A DNA stretch of 64,000 bases from assembly GCF_000004195.4 (NCBI RefSeq), contig NC_030681.2, positions 140,178,006-140,242,005 of the forward strand, given 5' to 3'. The position numbers were made by a program, and so were the translations under genes. Every line of letters begins with the position of its first letter. Position 1 is the stretch's first letter. Under the pieces are notes generated by a model. It saw only the letters and a program-made list of their open reading frames with translations. It did no database searches and was not told the DNA's origin. Source of the stretch: Xenopus tropicalis (Eukaryota; Chordata; Amphibia; Anura; Pipidae). This document shows positions 59,991 to 64,000 of the stretch, one piece after another.

Positions 59991-61118
59991 CTACTCACTC
60001 AGACTGAAGGAGAAAAATCAGGAGCTAAAATCTGCCCTTGTAAGAAATCTGCCCTTGTAAGGTCACCTTTAGATACCTATTGCCACAGAAGAATTCCTAC
60101 TTTATTTTATACCAATTTATATGTAAGAATTATCTTATTTTCAACACAGCACTAGAGCAGCAGCCCCCAGCCCCCTCCATAACAGTAACACTTGCCCCAA
60201 TGTATCTGTGCCTCCACAGCATGCCCGGAACTACCCCACTGTAACAATGTGGTTTGCCCCAGAACTGTATGATTGATAACTCTGAACATAAAAGTCTATT
60301 TCTATGCTGCCAACAGAGGTACAGCCCCACGCAGGTGGGCCATTCACACGTACTTAACATTGATTCCCCAGGAGCACATTTAAAGGTAAAATGATCTATA
60401 GATAGTTCTACCGGCTGCAATAAATGATATTACCAAGTGAGATGTGAAAAGGAAAATGAAATACTGCAGCTATTTAATTATAGAGGAGCCTATAAAATTA
60501 GAAATCAGTGATATGGAAAATGTGAGCTACGTTAATGAATCACGGGGAAAAGTAATTGTGGGGCCAGAGCTAATCATATATGGCTTATTTTTACTGTCAT
60601 TTGGGTGGTAAAAAATAATGTGAAACACAAAAAGGAATCTATTCACTGATGATAAAATTCCAAGTATTGCGGCTTTGGTGGAACCTGCCCGAACAACTCA
60701 AGGGATTCGTGAATTATATGAAGCTTCACATGGTATATACGGAACAGATCCTGCAAAATAGCCAAGTTCAGACGCTCGCCATGCCCCCTTACCAATAAGC
60801 CCCTCACAGACCTGCAGGTTAGTATTGAAAATGAATTGAAATGAAAAAAAAATCACAATCCTAACGGGCACCTAAACAATCCACAGAGTGCGGCCATTTG
60901 ACCAGCTGATGAAATCACAACAGAGGAAGATCTTAAAGGGGCAGTGTACCCCCCTATGAGCACTAAATAGGGCTTGTGCTGAACATACTTTTATTAATGA
61001 CAACAAAATCTATGGTTTTTGGAATTTGTTGAGCTAAACAACAAAGTTTTGCTCAAGAAATAACAAACCATAGATTTATTTTGGATTAAAATACCCACAC
61101 CTTGTGTCTCAACCCTTT

Positions 61119-61553
61119 CTCCTTGTAGATTGTAAGCTCTTTTGGGCAGGGCTCCCTTCACCTCTTGTATCGGTTATTGATTGCTTTATATGTTACTCTG
61201 TATGTCTCCTTGTAGATTGTAAGCTCTTTTGGGCAGGGCTCTCTTCCCCTCTTGTATCGGTTATTGATTGCTTTATATGTTACTCTGTATGTCTCCTTGT
61301 AGATTGTAAGCTCTTTTGGGCAGGGCTCTCTTCCCCTCTTGTATCGGTTATTGATTGCTTTATATGTTACTCTGTATGTCTCCTTGTAGATTGTAAGCTC
61401 TTTTGGGCAGGGCTCTCTTCACCTCTTGTATCGGTTATTGATTGCTTTATATGTTACTCTGTATGTCTCCTTGTAGATTGTAAGCTCTTTTGGGCAGGGC
61501 TCCCTTCACCTCCTGTATCAGTTATTGGTTGCTTTATATGTTACTCTGTATGT
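61119..61553 (+). repeat. 87-bp tandem, five copies
   Basis: Units start CTCCTTGTAGATTGTAAGCT at 61119, 61206, 61293, 61380 and 61467, exactly 87 bp apart. As 87 is 29 codons the frame is preserved, giving an apparent 168-residue protein of repeated LVDCKLFWAGL blocks. The sequence is otherwise a transposon tail, so I do not regard this as a gene. Confidence 0.95.
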
Positions 61554-61633
61554 CCAATGTATGAAACCCACTTATTGTACAGCGCTGCGGGATATGTTGG
61601 CGCTTTATAAATAAATGTTAATAATAATAATAA
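61554..61633 (+). mobile_element. SINE/LINE-type 3' tail
   Basis: TTATTGTACAGCGCTGCGG, TTGGCGCTTTATAAATAAAT and an (AAT)n end form the typical 3' tail seen on many vertebrate SINE/LINE families. It directly follows the 87-bp tandem, so the tandem is an internal expansion of this element. Confidence 0.65.
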
Positions 61634-62029
61634 AATAGTCTAAAACTATATTGAGCCCAAGCCCTAGTTATTGCACTTATACTGCTCTTTAAGCATTAAA
61701 AACTATAATCTGTTCCAGTGTGGGGTCGCCATCACAGGTAACACCTCCTGCAACTTGAAGCTATCTGGCCAGCAGCTCCTATGAGCTTTGGCCCAACCAG
61801 TGTAGCCCTATTGGGCAACTAGGGATCTTGTATTCTTTAACAACAGAAGGAGGGCCCCAGGTTTGCTGCTAAAGGCACAGGCAAGCAAGTCATCAAAGAG
61901 TAGGGATAAATAAATACAAATGGGGGAAAATAAAATAGATTTTGCTATTCAAAAATGGGCAGCTTCCTTACTGAAATCTTCATTTTAACAAGCGCTGCAG
62001 ACACGGTTATTATGCTAAAAAAATGAGAT

Positions 62030-62790
62030 TTGTGATACACGGACACTGAGTTTCCTTGTGGAGGAACGCGGGCCGGAGTCATGGTTAGTTTGGCGAGTTA
62101 AGCAGTGTCAGAATCCCCAGCTGTCAGCTCCGGCCGCTAAGTGACAGATCTCAGGCCCATAACTAGGAGGAGATGGAAAGAAACGTCTTAAATGGATTTT
62201 CTCCTGCCTGTCACATTTAAGACCGGTGGAAATCCACTATACTCTTCTGAAATTCTCATCCAAAATATGTGACATTGTGCAGTGCAAATGCTGGGCCCAG
62301 ACGGACGCAGAGAGGGATGGGGTGCGTATGAGCAGAGCGCTAGCTCCCACAGCACAGACGGCGGCATCGCCATGGATACAGTGTTGTGCGGGGAACAATA
62401 AATTTGGAGGCTGCAGGAGACCGGCACTGAGAGAAACAGCAATTTTAAGATACAGCACAGAGTGTGAAAAGCCATCAAAGCCATAAATCAAGCCGCAGTG
62501 CTATAAAAAGAAGCAAATAGCTGTAAAAAGGCTTTCAGGAGATGCAGATAGAAAGCACTCTGTGCCCGGGCTGATTGGATTTGTAGGGGTACATGTCAAA
62601 ACATAAATAATACATATATTTCATTTTTCTTCAAGTCACAGGGCGCCGGCTCACTAACGGCTCCACAAACAGCTTTATTTTCCCACCGTGCCGAGGAATG
62701 GGGCGGAGGGGTTGGAGAAACAGCTGAGAATATATACAGGAATATAGGGAAATAAGCTCAGAAAAACTCCATCTGATTTCCATAATGATA
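62030..62790. other. low-repeat region, candidate conserved non-coding DNA
   Basis: About 750 bp without transposon ends, with raised GC (AACGCGGGCCGGAGTCATGG, CACAGACGGCGGCATCGCC). Three overlapping 84-98-residue frames at 62188-62491 on both strands lack splice context and domains, so coding is unlikely. Candidate regulatory sequence, untested. Confidence 0.25.
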
Positions 62791-63198
62791 CTGATACCCC
62801 CCCCCCAGGCCTTGGTTGGTGCGCTCCATGTTCAAGCTGTAAGTTATGGGGTAAAGGGCAAGTGGCAGCAGATCCAAATTAGGAAATTCCGACAGGACTT
62901 TTTCAAGTGGATGGAAAGCAGCTAATCGCTGATCGTCATGTCATGAACACCCCCCTGACATCATAATCACACCCAAAAATATCATCTTCCCCACCCCCGA
63001 CATCATCACTGCCTGGCTGCTAAGGTAAACACGACCCTAGCAACCAGATGGCTACTGAAATTCCAAACTGGAGAGCTGCTACCACCAAAAATAAAAAATG
63101 AAAACCAGTTGCAAAATGTCTCAGAATCGCAATGTTTACATCATACTACAACCTCTTTAAGGGTGCCTAATATAATGCTTATCTTTAATTGAAATTAC

Positions 63199-64000
63199 AG
63201 CTATGGGATCTGTTATTCGGAAACCCATTATCCAGAAAGCTCCCATAGACATTTTAATCAAATAATTTTTAAAAATGACTTTTTCTCTGTAATAATAAAA
63301 CAGTACCTGTACTTGATCCCAACTAAGATATAATTACCCCTTATTGGGGGCAGAACAGCCCTATTGGGTTTATTTCATGGTTAAATGATTCCCTTTTCTC
63401 TGTAATAATAAAACAGTACCTGTACTTGATCCCAACTAAGATATAATTACCCCTTATTGGGGGCAGAACAGCCCTATTGGGTTTATTTCATGGTTAAATG
63501 ATTCCCTTTTCTCTGTAATAATAAAACAGTACCTGTACTTGATCCCAACTAAGATATAATTACCCCTTATTGGGGCAGAACAGCCTTATTGGGTTTATTT
63601 CATGGTTAAATGATTCCCTTTTCTCTGTAATAATAAAACAGTACCTGTACTTGATCCCAACTAAGATATAATTACCCCTTATTGGGGCAGAACAGCCCTA
63701 TTGGGTTTATTTCATGGTTAAATGATTCCCTTTTCTCTGTAATAATAAAACAGTACCTGTACTTGATCCCAACTAAGATATAATTACCCCTTATTGGGGG
63801 CAGAACAGCCCTATTGGGTTTATTTCATGGTTAAATGATTCCCTTTTCTCTGTAATAATAAAACAGTACCTGTACTTGATCCCAACTAAGATATAATTAC
63901 CCCTTATTGGGGGCAGAACAGCCCTATTGGGTTTATTTCATGGTTAAATGATTCCCTTTTCTCTGTAATAATAAAACAGTACCTGTACTTGATCCCAACT
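63199..64000 (-). mobile_element. ITR element with 113-bp tandem expansion (copy 4), runs off the window
   Basis: Begins CAGCTATGGGATCTGTTATT with AAACCCATTATCCAGAAAGC, the reverse-oriented terminus of the ITR element. About six and a half tandem 112-113-bp units follow to the window edge. The far terminus lies beyond 64000, so the copy number is a minimum. Confidence 0.85.

Larger units (their letters stand above)
60933..61692. mobile_element. T2-like MITE carrying a nested insertion
   Basis: The left end TTAAAGGGGCAGTGTACCCC and the right end TATACTGCTCTTTAA are an inverted pair with TTAA on both sides. A SINE-like tail lies inside (from about 61,105 to 61,633), splitting the element. Confidence 0.55.
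43995..64000 (-). other. probable upstream intron of the NBAS-like gene
   Basis: From the acceptor at 43995 to the window end I find no further exon with convincing splice sites and coding content. The sequence is dominated by the repeats listed separately. Stretches without any assignment include 45310-46430, 50950-51800, 52840-53625, 57240-58690 and 59575-60930. A short exon could be hidden in any of these. Confidence 0.5.

Noticed and set aside
61104..61610. 168-residue repeat protein
   Set aside because: Five 87-bp copies of a retroposon tail; the unit length preserves the frame by coincidence.
62188..62491. 84-98-residue frames considered as an exon
   Set aside because: Three overlapping frames on both strands, no splice consensus at the edges, no domain.

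Overview
The window looks like Xenopus (frog) nuclear DNA. Three observations support this: many non-autonomous DNA transposons of types abundant in Xenopus (T2-like elements with TTAAAGGRR ends, hAT-like elements with 8-bp target duplications, and a ~330-bp inverted-terminal-repeat element that recurs at least six times), CR1/L2-like LINE tails, and two vertebrate coding exons with good splice sites. It contains no prokaryotic gene, CRISPR array or rRNA, and I recognised no tRNA gene. Family names rest on remembered motifs; no database was searched.

The only genuine protein-coding sequence I can support lies on the minus strand: two exons at 43866-43994 and 28640-28915, separated by one ~15-kb intron. 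They join in phase 0 and end at a TAA stop. The encoded protein resembles the extreme C-terminus of NBAS (the NRZ tethering complex subunit at the ER, also linked to nonsense-mediated decay). The gene therefore runs right to left: 44-64 kb is probably more upstream intron, and 1 to ~27.5 kb is downstream intergenic DNA. All other long open frames are products of tandem repeats whose unit lacks stop codons, of transposon remnants, or of the run of Ns.

Layout: 1-1.84 kb, a 43-bp minisatellite and two small transposons; 1.84-16.38 kb, a large 31-bp satellite that reverses orientation near 11.51 kb; 16.39-18.34 kb, a duplicated block interrupted by a 1000-N assembly gap; 18.34-21.08 kb, a second, cleaner block of the 31-bp satellite; 21.37-22.0 kb, a third copy of the flanking block; 22-27.5 kb, transposon remnants; 27.5-28.9 kb, the NBAS 3' UTR and terminal exon; 28.9-43.9 kb, the last intron with several well-bounded hAT-like elements, a CR1 tail and a 56-bp minisatellite; 43.9-64 kb, upstream intron with three expanded copies of the inverted-terminal-repeat element, a solo LTR, and 28-bp, 46-bp and 87-bp tandem arrays.

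The most striking observation is that the reversed part of the 31-bp satellite is a mirror image of the part before it. Rare unit variants recur in reverse order at matching distances from an axis near 11.52 kb, while indel noise rises sharply from about 9.9 kb to the gap. This points to an unpolished fold-back (hairpin) long read or, less likely, a real large palindrome. The other notable theme is repeated expansion of the same 113-bp internal segment in four separate copies of one transposon-like element, in both orientations.
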